Counted from the stretch's first letter, positions 33,545-43,743 are shown. The stretch is 64,000 bases of DNA from Adiantum capillus-veneris (GCA_014529385.2 CM043964.1:133646420-133710419), one strand, 5' to 3'. Notes: generated by a model not told the origin, from the sequence alone. A program made the numbers and translations.

Positions 33545-35578
33545 ATGACGCAAATGATTAGTGGAGACCTCTCAGCTATGGACAAGGATATATTTTTGCA
33601 TATGCTGGCTAGTTTTCTTGATTTGTTCATTACTTCATATGAAGAGATCAGAGGGTTCAAGGGTGAAGAGATGCATATAGAGCTGAAAGAAGGTGCTAAG
33701 CCAGTGCGGCAAAGGCTAAGAAGGATGGGTCAAGAGCAAATGGAAGCCTTGCGGGTAGAGGTGGACAAGTTATTGAAGGCAGGGTTCATAGTTCCAGTGG
33801 AGACCACAGAATGGGTGAGTCCAGTTGTAGTCAGTCCAAAGAAGGATGGGAAGTGGAGAATTTGTGTGGATTTTAAACCCTTAAACGCAGCCACTAAGAA
33901 GAACCCATATCTTCTTCCATTCATTGATCAGATCTTGGATTCAGTGGCAGGTTATGAGAGGTACAGTGTGTGTGATGGTTTTTCAGGCTATTTTCAATTG
34001 AAGATTGCTCTTAAAGACCGCACAAAGACAACTTTCATTACGCCATGGGGCTGCTATTGCTACACAGTGTTGCCATTTGGGTTGTCAAATGGACCTTCCT
34101 TCTATCAAGAGAGAGCAAATTGGGTGTTGGAACCATTCATTGGTAGTTGTGTTAAAGCTTTTATGGATGACTTCTGTGTCTATAGCAGTAGGGCTGATCA
34201 CCATGAAAAGCTGCAGATGGTATTGGCTCGATATGATGAATGTGGAGGACAACTAAATCCAAAGAAATGTCATCTAGCACATCCAAGGGTGAAGTTATTG
34301 GGTCATATGGTGTCAGAAAATGGCATTGAGGCTGATCCAGATAAGGTGAAGTCTATTATTCTTCTTCCATCACCTACGAGTACGAAGCAATTGGAAACCT
34401 TTATACACAAAGTGAAGTACATGGCACGGTTTATTCCATTGTCTTCGCAGCTTCTTTATCCATTACAGCAAGTGGCAAAGCATGATCCATTGCAATGGGA
34501 TGACAAGTGTGAAGAAGTGTTTCAAGAGGTGAAAGAGGTGTTAGGGGGGTTGTCAGCCATGCAGGCTCCTGATTGGGAGAAAGTTTTTTATGTAAATCCA
34601 TCAGTAGGGGATGATGCCATTGGAGCCATGCTATTGCAAAAGGGGAAGGGCAGCCATTATATGAGGCCAGTGTATTGTGCAAGCCGAGTGAATTTGGTAG
34701 CGGAGAGAAAGTTATCGGAAGTAGAGCTAGTGATGGCCAGTGTAATATTTGCTTGTCAACGATTTCGTCATTACTTGCTACCACGGCCTTTTGTTTTCTT
34801 GACGAGTTATGCCTTTTTGCCACAGTTAATTAATGGTACTAACATGTCAAATGTGGTGAAGAAATGGGTAATTGAGCTGCAAGAGTTTGAGTTCTCTTTT
34901 CTAGTGGAAGATAGTACAAGGGCTACCCTAGCTGATTTGTTGACCTACAAGGAGAATCCCCTTATTGTTAAGGAAGAGGTGGTGAGAAAGGTAGTTGAAG
35001 AAGTGCCACAGATCAGCAATGCACATGTGTTGTTCTTTGATGGTTCATACAGAAAGAGCCACGATGCAGCTTCAGGGGGTATAGCACTTTATGATCCAGA
35101 GGGGAAGCTAGCATGCAAGAGAGGGTTCAAATTGGATGCGCATAGTAACAATGAGGCTGAATATGCTACATTGGAAGCCGGATTACACATTTGTTTGAAG
35201 CATGGGGTTCGAAGGTTGAGCATAAAAGGTGATGCCTTGTTAGTGGTGAAGCAAGTGCTGGGTGTGTGGAAGAGCAAGAACACCTCATTGAAGGAAATGT
35301 GCTTCAGAATTAAAGGCCTGTTAAAAAAGTTTGAAGCATGGAGCATCAAACACATTGAACGTGCTCTAAATGGAGAGGCACATGAAGCAGCTCAAGGCAT
35401 GATTGGGGAGCTATTCGTATTGAGGACCAATTTACCTCTTTATCATGGCCGGGAAAGTTTGGCTCAAGAAGAGGAGTTTTTGCTAACAGGAATCATTCCA
35501 AAGGAGATTCAGAAGTCTAAGAAGTATGGCTTTGTGCGTAGAGCATACAGGTACAAATTGATTGGTGATATCTTATAG
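33545..35578 (+). CDS. Element A reverse transcriptase with two RNase H domains
   Basis: 677 residues. RT: KDGKWRICVDFKPLN, catalytic Asp144 in CDGFSGYFQLK, VLPFGLSNGPSF, and FMDD at 206-209 (Phe for Tyr is common in this group). The first RNase H (about 355-480) looks catalytically dead: VNPSVGDDAIGAML has Asn where Asp is expected, and TSYAFLP replaces TDH. A second, archaeal-type RNase H (about 495-625) shows LFFDGSYRK (Asp499), NNEAEYATLEAGL and IKGDALLVVKQVLG. Its last acidic residue appears to be His (NGEAHEAA for the usual AD). Two RNase H domains are a known Tat-lineage trait. It ends at TAG 35576-35578, immediately followed by the integrase ATG. Confidence 0.9.
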   Translation: MTQMISGDLSAMDKDIFLHMLASFLDLFITSYEEIRGFKGEEMHIELKEGAKPVRQRLRRMGQEQMEALRVEVDKLLKAGFIVPVETTEWVSPVVVSPKKDGKWRICVDFKPLNAATKKNPYLLPFIDQILDSVAGYERYSVCDGFSGYFQLKIALKDRTKTTFITPWGCYCYTVLPFGLSNGPSFYQERANWVLEPFIGSCVKAFMDDFCVYSSRADHHEKLQMVLARYDECGGQLNPKKCHLAHPRVKLLGHMVSENGIEADPDKVKSIILLPSPTSTKQLETFIHKVKYMARFIPLSSQLLYPLQQVAKHDPLQWDDKCEEVFQEVKEVLGGLSAMQAPDWEKVFYVNPSVGDDAIGAMLLQKGKGSHYMRPVYCASRVNLVAERKLSEVELVMASVIFACQRFRHYLLPRPFVFLTSYAFLPQLINGTNMSNVVKKWVIELQEFEFSFLVEDSTRATLADLLTYKENPLIVKEEVVRKVVEEVPQISNAHVLFFDGSYRKSHDAASGGIALYDPEGKLACKRGFKLDAHSNNEAEYATLEAGLHICLKHGVRRLSIKGDALLVVKQVLGVWKSKNTSLKEMCFRIKGLLKKFEAWSIKHIERALNGEAHEAAQGMIGELFVLRTNLPLYHGRESLAQEEEFLLTGIIPKEIQKSKKYGFVRRAYRYKLIGDIL

Positions 35579-36817
35579 ATGAAAGGGGCTGATCTCGTGT
35601 TGAGACGTGTACCTTGGCGGGAGGAGCTTTACAGAGTGTTGGAAGAGAATCATGAAGGCGCATGTGGTGGCCATTTTGCTCTAAAGATCACCTTGCATAA
35701 GATTTTGCAAGAGGGGTATGTATGGCCTAGTTTGCACAAGGATGTTCACCATTGGTGTAGGTCTTGCAATAGGTGTCAAGCATTTGGGAAGAGAGTGTTG
35801 AAGCCAGAGCTACGAAAAACCATTATGGCGTTTGATGTGTTTGAAAAGTGGGGGATTGATGCAATAGGCCCGTTACCTATCACAAGCAGGGGCAAAAGCT
35901 ATATCTTGACGGCAGTGGACCATCTCTCTAGATGGGCAGAGGCTATAGCAGTAAAACAGATCACTGCAAAGGATGTGGCAAAATTTGTGTATGATGAAAT
36001 ATGTTGCAAGTTTGGGGTGCCATTAGAGCTACTTTCAGATAAGGGGCCAGGATTTAGAGCTAAACTGCTAGACTTCTTATGCACAAAGATGAAGATTAGG
36101 CACCAGCATACCACTCCTTATTACCTGCAGTGTAATGGCTTAAATGAAAGATTCAATGGTGAGTTGGTACAAATTCTTTCTAAAGTGACAGAGCACCAAG
36201 GAAAGAATTGGGATTTGGAATTGCCTAGTGCATTATGGGCTTACCGTACTTCGGTGAAGACAGGTACAGGGTTTACTCCATTTCATTTGGTGTATGGAAA
36301 GGAAGCACTATTGCCTGTGGAGGTAGAGTTGCATGCGGTCAAGATGTTAGAGAAGTTGCTTGGGTCGCCTAGTGATGCATTCAAAGAGAGGCTCTTGCAG
36401 TTACAAGAGGTCCAGTTGGATAGGATGAGCGCATTGGAGAATTATGGGCAGATGCAGGATAAGGCTTTGGCAAAGATAAATGAAAAGGTTAAAAGTAAGG
36501 GTATCAAGAAACATGACTTGGTTTTGCGCTACAATAGTAAGCTGGACAACACCTTCCAAAAGAAGTTTCAAATTAAGTGGGAAGGCCCTTTCAAGGTAGT
36601 GGAGTATTTTCCAAATGGCACATATCAGCTGGCTAACCTGGATGGTGTTCTACATAAGTCAAGGGTAAATGGATTGCATCTTAAATTGTATCATGCTAGA
36701 TTGATGATGGTGGAGCAAGATGAGCTGTCTGTGGAGCAAGCAATGTTGGTGAAGGATGAGGAGACCTGTGATGCGGCGAGTCTCATATCTCTCTTTGCTG
36801 CTGCTGATCATGAATGA
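35579..36817 (+). CDS. Element A integrase
   Basis: 412 residues. Zinc-binding region with NHEGACGGHF and WCRSCNRCQ (HHCC). Catalytic core: Asp in WGIDAIGPLP, Asp in LLSDKGPGF, Glu in GLNERFNGEL, so the D,D(35)E triad is intact. A C-terminal GPF/Y-like module is at GPFKVVEYFPNGTYQLANLDG. No chromodomain. The ATG directly abuts the TAG of the RT ORF, and the frame is the same. It ends with TGA at 36815-36817, 28 bases before the 3' LTR. Integrase would insert the cDNA and produces the 5-bp duplication seen here. Confidence 0.9.
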   Translation: MKGADLVLRRVPWREELYRVLEENHEGACGGHFALKITLHKILQEGYVWPSLHKDVHHWCRSCNRCQAFGKRVLKPELRKTIMAFDVFEKWGIDAIGPLPITSRGKSYILTAVDHLSRWAEAIAVKQITAKDVAKFVYDEICCKFGVPLELLSDKGPGFRAKLLDFLCTKMKIRHQHTTPYYLQCNGLNERFNGELVQILSKVTEHQGKNWDLELPSALWAYRTSVKTGTGFTPFHLVYGKEALLPVEVELHAVKMLEKLLGSPSDAFKERLLQLQEVQLDRMSALENYGQMQDKALAKINEKVKSKGIKKHDLVLRYNSKLDNTFQKKFQIKWEGPFKVVEYFPNGTYQLANLDGVLHKSRVNGLHLKLYHARLMMVEQDELSVEQAMLVKDEETCDAASLISLFAAADHE

Positions 36818-36845
36818 TCTAGCAAGCTAGGGGATGGGCAAATTA
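36818..36845 (+). other. Polypurine tract region of element A
   Basis: AGGGGATGGG at 36829-36838 lies just before the LTR start and is the best candidate plus-strand primer. Confidence 0.6.
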
Positions 36846-37788
36846 TGTCAGGAGTTTTTTTGAGCAAGGGATTGCGCATATGTACATATACATGCATGGT
36901 GCATCGAATAAAGGATTGCCCATTTTCCAGAGCCAGGTGGTTGCGTGGGGCCCACATGTGTACAGCTAGGACAGCATGTACATAGTGCATCGATTTTCAC
37001 TATTACCAGTACCACTGTGTTTTTTCTACAATAAGGAGGAGTTGGTAGCACGTAAAACTTCTTGAGGAAGCTATCCGCGGGCCGACGACATGAGGTAAGC
37101 AGGTGCGTCAGATGGCATCTAGTGGCGTCAGGAGGGTGAACGAGGTCAATATTTGCACGCGGATGAGGACGGACACAACGTGGGTGTTTTCTTGTGAGAG
37201 TTATGCAGAAAGGTCATCATTAGGACCACTTTTTGGGGCCACTTCACGTGGTGGCGGGACGCATTATTGGAAAAAGCTGAGTGCCAGGTGTACGGATGAT
37301 GCAAAAAAGGTGACAACTATGCACTGCGAGGTCAGTTTTTGGCATGTTCGGGGTCCGTTTGAGGTCATCTAAAAGGCCAAGGGTGCCCAACTAATAAATC
37401 TAAGTGTGGGAACTGAAAAAACAGAGAGAAGACCAGAAAAAACGTGGAGAAGAGAGGAGGAACAGCCGCAGCTGTGTTTTTGCTCATTTTGGAGCCTGTT
37501 TTGGCCGTAAACTGCTCATCCGAGGTCGGATTTGAGCACTTTGACATTGTAGACTGGGGTTTTGGGCCGTTCCAGACGCGATGCCGCTGTCCATTTTGCC
37601 AAATTCCTCACTCTTTTCCTGCTGTTTTTCTGTGTAAGTTTCTCCTATGAGCGAAGTTTCTGCTCTAGTTTGTGATTGTATCTGGCTTATTTTACCCATA
37701 TTGTGTGAGCTATTTGCCCCATTGGTGTTGGCCCAAGCTCAATTGTATCTAAACATCAGAAATTCTCCTCTTTTGAGCTGAGTTTTTT

Positions 37789-37825
<37 letters not shown>

Positions 37826-38001
37826 TGTGTGGAGTGGGCAAGTGGATAGTCTTTCTCCTCTCACTCCAGAGGTGTGTTCCCTGTCTCGGCCAGGTGTGTT
37901 GTCTAAGCCGAGTGGTGCCCCATAGTGTGTGTGTGTGTATCTTCCCAAGAGTGTGTGTCGGGTCGTTATAGAGGCGCTGTGTGTATTTTCATCCCGCTCA
38001 C
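36846..38001 (+). repeat. 3' LTR of element A
   Basis: Near-identical to 29258-30424. Differences include C/T at about 36888, T/G at about 37435, a shorter second GT tract, and a missing GC at about 37976. Confidence 0.95.
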
Positions 38002-38293
38002 AACGCGTACAAAGGTTTGGAGAGTGGGTTTTAAGAAAAGTGGGAGCAACGGAGAAACCTCGAAGGAAAGGGCACTCATTTTCCGCTTCCCCTCCATGGA
38101 AGCGAAGAAAGACTTCTTGAAGAAGAGACCGACTCTAAAGAAGATTGGCATCTTTCTTGGAGATGACCTCACCCTCTCGCAAATTGCTCATATGCAAGAA
38201 GTAATGCCCAAAATTAGAGCAGCAAGGAAAAAGGGGAAGATTTATTTTTACAAGGATGGAAAGGTGGTGATATTAGAGCGACGCCCTGCATGA
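38002..38293 (+). pseudogene. LINE ORF1, portion right of element A
   Basis: Continues the frame that stops at 29257: TKVWRVGFKKSG, then ALIFRFPSMEAKKDF and KKIGIFLGDDLTLSQIAHM, ending GKVVILERRPA and TGA at 38291-38293. This is the C-terminal domain of a LINE ORF1 protein. The stop overlaps an ATG (ATGA). The 3' part is tandemly duplicated. The minus-strand fragment at 17483-18180 carries the same kind of domain. Confidence 0.78.
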
Positions 38294-38593
38294 CGGTGCA
38301 AGACCTATGGAACCACACTAAAGATGGCAACCTGGAATTGTAATGGGTAACTCCGTCTGGATGTAGGGGCTTTTGAGGATGACCTCACCCTCTCGCAAAT
38401 TGCTCATATGCAACAAGTAATGCCCAAAATTAGAGCAGCAAGGAAAAAGGGGAAGATTTATTTTTACAAGGATGGAAAGGTGGTGATATTAGAGCGACGC
38501 CCTGCATGACGGTGCAAGACCTATGGAACCACACTAAAGATGGCAACCTGGAATTGTAATGGGTAACTCCGTCTGGATGTAGGGGCTTTTGAG
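38162..38593 (+). repeat. Tandem duplication of 216 bp at the LINE ORF1/ORF2 junction
   Basis: 38162-38377 and 38378-38593 differ at one base that I can see (CAAGAAGTA against CAACAAGTA). Each copy spans the ORF1 C-terminus, its stop, the ORF1-ORF2 spacer and the ORF2 start (ATGGCAACCTGGAATTG). The high identity marks it as recent. Confidence 0.95.
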
Positions 38594-39944
38594 GATAGAT
38601 TCATGGGGAGAGACATCATTTTGTACTTTGAGACACATTAAGCACCTGGGCAATCCGTGCCACATGTGAGCGGATATAGATGGGAGACAGCCTGCAGATA
38701 GGAGACTAGATTGGAGCATCTAGGATGGGGCTCAGGGTGAGTGGCACTTCTATTCAAGGAGGAGCTACAGCCACTGGTAAATATAGCATGCAAGGATGAA
38801 CAGGCTAGCTACATGTAGGTGAGACTCAGGGCAGAGGCAAGTAGATACCTTACATTGCTATTTGTTACTTTCCTCCTAGTACGTCAGTATATGCATCACC
38901 TAGAGGACAATCCCCCTTTGCTATTTTGGATAATGACAAATGGGAGTTTTCCAAGGATGGTGACATTATTGTACTAGGGGATTTCAATGCTAGGACTGAC
39001 CACCACCAGACAATAGTTTATGATACTTTTGAGGAGATGCTTATGGAGCTAGACGTCACAGAGATGGGTCTATCTAGACTATCACAAGATGAGGAATGCA
39101 CTAAATATGGCACATACTTGATAGATATGGGGACCACGCAAGATTGGCCATTGTGAATGGCCTAAAAATATTTTTGACATTTGTAGGTTCTACTCGCTTT
39201 CCACACCGACATGGTGCTAGCACAGTGGATTATGTTATGGTCCAGTCAGGTCTCATTCCATTCTTTTAGGATTTCATGGTGGGAACTAGGCTAATTGGAT
39301 TAGCAATTGATCATGCTATCTTGTCTTTCACCTTGACCTTTCAGTTCAGCACAGCTCCATTAGGAGAGGTCCCCACAAAAACTCGGTATACCTTCATGAG
39401 GGAGATGGATTCTGTGTATATGGATGAGATATGCAGGTAGCTATGCACCCAAGATCCGGGATGGCCACTAGATGAACTCACTCAGATACTGACAGAGATG
39501 CTCCATGATGCAGCATGAGAGGCATACCCCCGCAGCCAGCCTACGATCTGGGAGCATGCCCCAGAAAAGTTGGTATGATGAGGATTGCAGAGAGACGAGG
39601 ATCAACTTACAGAGGGAAGTGCTCATGGGTATTACCACACATAGACATTCACGGATTATCTTTTGCCACCTAGTGTGACAAAAGAAAAGGGCTTATCTAT
39701 CTCAGCTAGAGTGGGATCTATATCAGCTATTTATAAGTCAGGACTCAGGCAAAGCATGGAGGCTATTCCACAAGCATTCACCACCACCAACCGTCACCTC
39801 CACTGAGACATGTGGGGAATACACCACATCTCTATACACAGCATCAGGGCAACCACCTCTGTTGGACCCACTAGAGACATTCTCGGAGACATGTTATTTC
39901 TTTACCGTCGAGACGGTAAGGAAAGCCATTGATAGGATGAAGAC
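38540..39944 (+). pseudogene. LINE ORF2, AP-endonuclease domain
   Basis: Nicks target DNA to prime LINE reverse transcription. The ATG at 38540 begins MATWNCNG, a stop, then FEDRFMGRDIILYFETH, matching the N-terminal endonuclease motif (Glu metal ligand). Further on are GDIIVLGDFNART at about 38962-38999, GSTRFPHRHGASTVDYVMVQ at about 39187-39246, and LAIDHAILSF (SDH motif with Ile for Ser) at about 39303. Many stops and some frame changes. The linker to RT begins TVRKAIDRMK and is cut at 39944 by element B; it resumes at 51124. Confidence 0.85.
39940..39944 (+). other. Target-site duplication AAGAC, left copy (right copy 51119-51123)
   Basis: Perfect 5-bp duplication directly flanking LTRs that begin TGTAAGG and end CTCACA. 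Confidence 0.95.
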
Positions 39945-40227
39945 TGTAAGGTCCCTCCCTAAACCCTAGAGCCATTCAAAAAAATTTCGGCCTAAAAAAT
40001 AATTTAGAAAAATTAAGACCGACAAAGAAGTTATACGGACAACGAGACTTTACTCCATAATGAAAAGACAAGAATATTTCAGATAAGAAATTACGTCATC
40101 CCTATATTTTTCCTTTAAGATTAAGATTATTTTTATACTTCTTCATCAAAAGCCGCATGGGAACTGATCTAGATCGAGAACTAGGTGAAAAAGGGACTAA
40201 CTTAATTGAAAGATAAAGTTAAGGGAT

Positions 40228-40395
40228 AAGAACTAAGAAGAAAATTGGGGTCCAATAGGAATTAAGAAGAGAATTGGGATCCAATAGCATTTGAGAAGAG
40301 AATTTGGGGTCCAATAGGAATTGAGAAGAGAAATTGGGGTCCAATAGGAATTGAGAAGAGAATTCCACCCACCATTTCCTATATAAACACCCTCT
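40228..40395 (+). promoter_or_regulatory. CCAAT tandem repeats upstream of a TATA box in the LTR
   Basis: Four units of about 29 bp, each like GAGAAGAGAATTGGGGTCCA followed by ATAGGAATT, precede CTATATAAAC at 40379-40388. Each unit carries CCAAT. The right LTR has the same layout (47640-47790, TATA at 47781) with base changes in the units. This is probably the element promoter; function is inferred from position. Confidence 0.72.
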
Positions 40396-40730
40396 CTCCT
40401 TTGTAATTTTACACACACACATATATTGCTAAGCTACTTGCATACTTGCCATGCTCAAGACTATGCTTAATTAAATCAAAGTTTCCATTAAACTTTGCTC
40501 TTGCTCTCTCCCTCTCTTGAAGGCCAAACCCTTGAGGGTTTTTGTGAAGAAGCTCCTCTCTCCTTCCTCTTCACCATAAATCCCTTTCCTTCCTCCTTAA
40601 AGCCTCACATCTCTTCAAGAAGGACTTCAACCCCACTTCCCTCTTGCTTAGAGGAGGTAATCTTCATTTCTAGTAAGATTATTAATCCATGTGTTTTAAT
40701 ACTAGGAAGGTTTGTGTGCATCATTTTAGG

Positions 40731-41700
40731 TTTTAAGCTTTAATGGAGACCTTGCAATTAGGGTTAAGTGATAAGAGCATCTACGCATCATAAAATTAAG
40801 CTTCAAAGGTAGATTTGCACTCGTAAGCTAAGCTTTAAGGGTAACTTTACACTTAGATGTAAGCTTTAGTGATTACCTTGCATTTTTAGGTTTTAAGCTT
40901 TAATGGAAACCTTGCAATTAGGGTCAAGTGATAAGAGTATCTATGCATCATAAATTTAAGCTTCAAAGGTAGATTTACTCTCGTAAGCTAAGCTTTAACG
41001 ATAACTTTGCACTTAGGTGTAAACTTTAGTAACTACCTTGTATTTTTAGGTTTTAAGCTTTAATGGAAACCTTGCAATTAGAGTCAAGTGATAAGAGTAT
41101 CTATGCATCATAAAGTTAAGCTTCAAAAGTAGATTTACTCCCGTAACCTAAGCTTTAATGGTAACTTTGCACTTAGGTGTAAACTTTACTAACTACCTTG
41201 TATTTTTAGGTTTTAAGCTTTAATGGAAACCTTGCAATTAGGGTCAAGTGATAAGAGCATCTATGCATCATAAAGTTAGGCTTCAAAGGTAGACTTACTC
41301 TCATAAGCTAAGCTTTAATGGTAAGTTTGCACTTAGATGTAAGTTTTAGTGTCTACATTGCATTTTTAGGTTTAAGCTTTAATGGAAACCTTGCAATTAG
41401 GGTCAAGTGATAAGAGTATCTATGCATCATAAAGTTAAGCTTCAAAGGTAGATTTACTCTCATAAGCTAAACTTTAATGGTAACTTTGCACTTAGGTGTA
41501 AGCTTTAGTGACTACCTTGCATTTTTAGGTTTAAGCTTTAATGCAAAACCTCGCAATTAAGTTAAGTGCTAAGAGAATCTATACATCATTAAGTTAAGTT
41601 TCAAAGGTAGATTTACACTCTTAAGCTAAGCATTGATGGTAACTTTGCACTTAGGTGTAAGCTTTAGTGACTACCTTGTATTTTAGGTTTAAGCTTTAAT
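40731..41700 (+). repeat. 160-bp tandem array in the 5' LTR of element B
   Basis: About six copies; the phrase GTTTTAAGCTTTAATGG or its variant starts near 40731, 40890, 41050, 41210, 41370, 41529 and 41687. Within each copy an AAGCTT-centred subunit recurs about four times (AAGCTTTAATGGAAACC, AAGCTTCAAAGGTAGA, AAGCTTTAATGGTAAC, AAGCTTTAGTGACTAC), so it is a higher-order repeat. The right LTR holds the same array at about 48128-49100. Confidence 0.93.
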
Positions 41701-43390
41701 GGTAAACTCGAAGACTCATAAATTATAGAATGACCTTCTAGCTTCCTAAAATGGAAAGCTAAGTACTATTAAAAAAAGAATAGTTGTCTAAACTCGATAG
41801 AAGTAGTTCAATTTTTGGTATTGAAGAGTATTTCTAAAGTTTCCAATTCAAGTTTGTTTGCAAATACAGAATGGGGGAGATAGAGGATAACTTCGCGGAA
41901 TTGATCTCCGTGTTGTTTGAACCAAAAACTCTACAAGCTTCCATGGAGATGCCCCATGGATGGCAAAGGATTGCAAAAACGTGGGAATCGTAACATACAA
42001 AACGGGGATTGAACTTTAAAAAGTTGGCATTTCTGAAGAGACATTAACCATCAAATGCCTATGGCAAAAACTCGCTTGTATTTTCTAAATAAACTTGGCT
42101 GTAGATAATTAATGAAAATAGGAATTAAGGTTGATAAATGATTGAACCTGAAAATTACCAACTAAGAGTTTAAAAAAGGAATCTCGAGAGGTGATAGGGA
42201 TAGCCCATTACAAAACATAGCTTTAACTAGGAGTTTTGAAGATTGTCTGGAAATGACCGGGAACCAAGACGGACCTTCTTCGGGTCAATTTGATTGAAAG
42301 GTCGGCCCATTGAGAGAATTCTCTTGGGGAACTTGTCGGAGATTGGCCCTTTTCGGATACGGCAACGTAACCGGCAAGTTGTTATACCTATGTCATTCAT
42401 GCCCGAGGGATAAGGGATGAAAGGGTTTGTTTTATTTTTTTGCCCGGCCGGGTGAAGTACCCGCGGTATCTTATTGAAAATCGGCCATAATCCGGGTATG
42501 GCCTGATGCCAATAGTTCGATGAGAAGGTTATACTCAGGGAGGATGATGTGAATTTAATTAAGGAAATTTGTTTGACTTGGTTGCTTAAAAAGGAACTGG
42601 AAAGGCTAAGAATATAGGGGCTATCCTGTGCATCTGTCACCAGATGGTGCTATACCTCTCGAAATAAAATGCTTAGGAAGGAATAATTAAATTACTTGAT
42701 GAGCCTTTCCCAAACACTTAATTCTGGGAAATATTATGAAGGTGCTGCCATTTTGATGGTTTGTAACCGATTATCTTGGCCTGAATGGGGAGACAAGATG
42801 AATTGGTTGAAACTAAATGTGTTGCATGATTAGTAATAAAACTAGTTACAAGCTAATTATAGCAGATAAAGGGAAAAAAATGAATTAAAAGTAACTAAAT
42901 AAAGATCTGGTGGGAACAACCAGATGAATTTCCCTGAACGAGGGTATGCAACAGATTGCATGTTGCTTGTTGTTTGATGATGTCTGATAGACTGCTGTCT
43001 TCCTGATTTTGTAGTAGTTAAGTACTACCTCGGGAAGGGATTTTCATGAAATGGTTCGGTGGGTGGGCAGATCCAAAGGGTCAGATGGCCGGATGCTGAT
43101 TTAAAATTTTTATGTTAAACGCTAGGACTACGTTGGATAAAAATGAGTAATCGGGGACGAGCGAGACCAAGTAGGATTACAAGATCCTTCTTCTTAGGGG
43201 AAAGTGATAATTATCGTGCTTGCTTGTCAGGAAAGAGGGGTTATCACCATGAACTAAGGGAGAACAAGAAAGCAAGAGCAGATCCTCAAGTTAAAGATCA
43301 AGAGAATCAAGACTAAGGACCACGATTTTGGGTGCGGAAAGCTGTCAAGGACAGATTGATTATGAGAAGCGGGTAGAATCATTGAATGAA

Positions 43391-43729
43391 GGGTTGTACC
43401 CCCTTGGGTTGGCACTCGAGATAGACCAGAGTCCCATCTGAGTGTCGGTCCCAAGTGGGAGGGATACCTGCAGATAGATCTACATCATTCCCTGGAACGG
43501 TCTAGAGGACTGAGGGAGGTGAATAGGGTCGAGTCTTGGGTATGGCCCTCACAAGTGGTATCAGAGCAGATTGTACCCCCTTGGGTTGGCATTCGAGATA
43601 GGCCGGAGTCCTGTCTGAATGTCGGTCCCAAGTGGGAGGGATACCTGTAGATAGATCTACGTCATTCCGTAGAACGGTCTAGAGGACTGAGGAAGGTGAG
43701 TAGGGTCGAGTTTGGGTATGGCCCTCACA
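43391..43729 (+). repeat. Duplicated LTR end (period 176 bp) with an internal primer-site copy
   Basis: TTGTACCCCCTTGGGTTGGC...CCCTCACA occurs twice, separated by AGTGGTATCAGAGCAGA. TGGTATCAGAGC at 43556-43567 is therefore inside the LTR, 176 bases before the true site at 43732. The right LTR has the same arrangement, with TGGTATCAGAGC at 50945-50956. Confidence 0.94.
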
Positions 43730-43731
43730 AG

Positions 43732-43743
43732 TGGTATCAGAGC
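43732..43743 (+). other. Primer-binding site of element B
   Basis: TGGTATCAGAGC two bases after the LTR end, complementary in type to initiator tRNA-Met. Confidence 0.9.

Larger units (their letters stand above)
29258..38001 (+). mobile_element. Element A: Tat-type Ty3/gypsy retrotransposon inserted in LINE ORF1
   Basis: An 8.74-kb element with nearly identical LTRs of about 1.16 kb, target duplication AACGC (29253-29257 and 38002-38006), primer site, 1-kb leader, and gag, protease, RT, degenerate gypsy RNase H, a second archaeal-type RNase H and integrase, all in one reading frame. The second RNase H is the hallmark of the plant Tat lineage. By eye the LTRs differ at about four bases plus GT-tract and 2-bp length changes, so the insertion is recent. 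Three in-frame TAG codons separate the domains. Confidence 0.93.
39945..43729 (+). repeat. 5' LTR of element B
   Basis: 3785 bp, TG...CA. In order it has CCAAT-type tandem repeats and a TATA box (40228-40390), a 160-bp tandem array (40731-41700), unique sequence (41700-43390) and a terminal duplication containing a primer-site copy (43391-43729). It aligns along its whole length with 47348-51118. Confidence 0.94.

Noticed and set aside
40495-40743. 82-codon frame in the LTR of element B, also at 47897-48145
   Set aside because: It lies just downstream of the LTR TATA box, probably transcribed leader; conservation is explained by LTR duplication.
40731-41700. Possible CRISPR-like array
   Set aside because: The units are tandem without unique spacers and lie in a eukaryotic retrotransposon LTR.
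42227-42640. Minus-strand frame of 137 codons, repeated at 49682-50032
   Set aside because: It lies inside the LTR of element B and is present twice only because the LTR is. It is shortened in the second copy and resembles no known protein.
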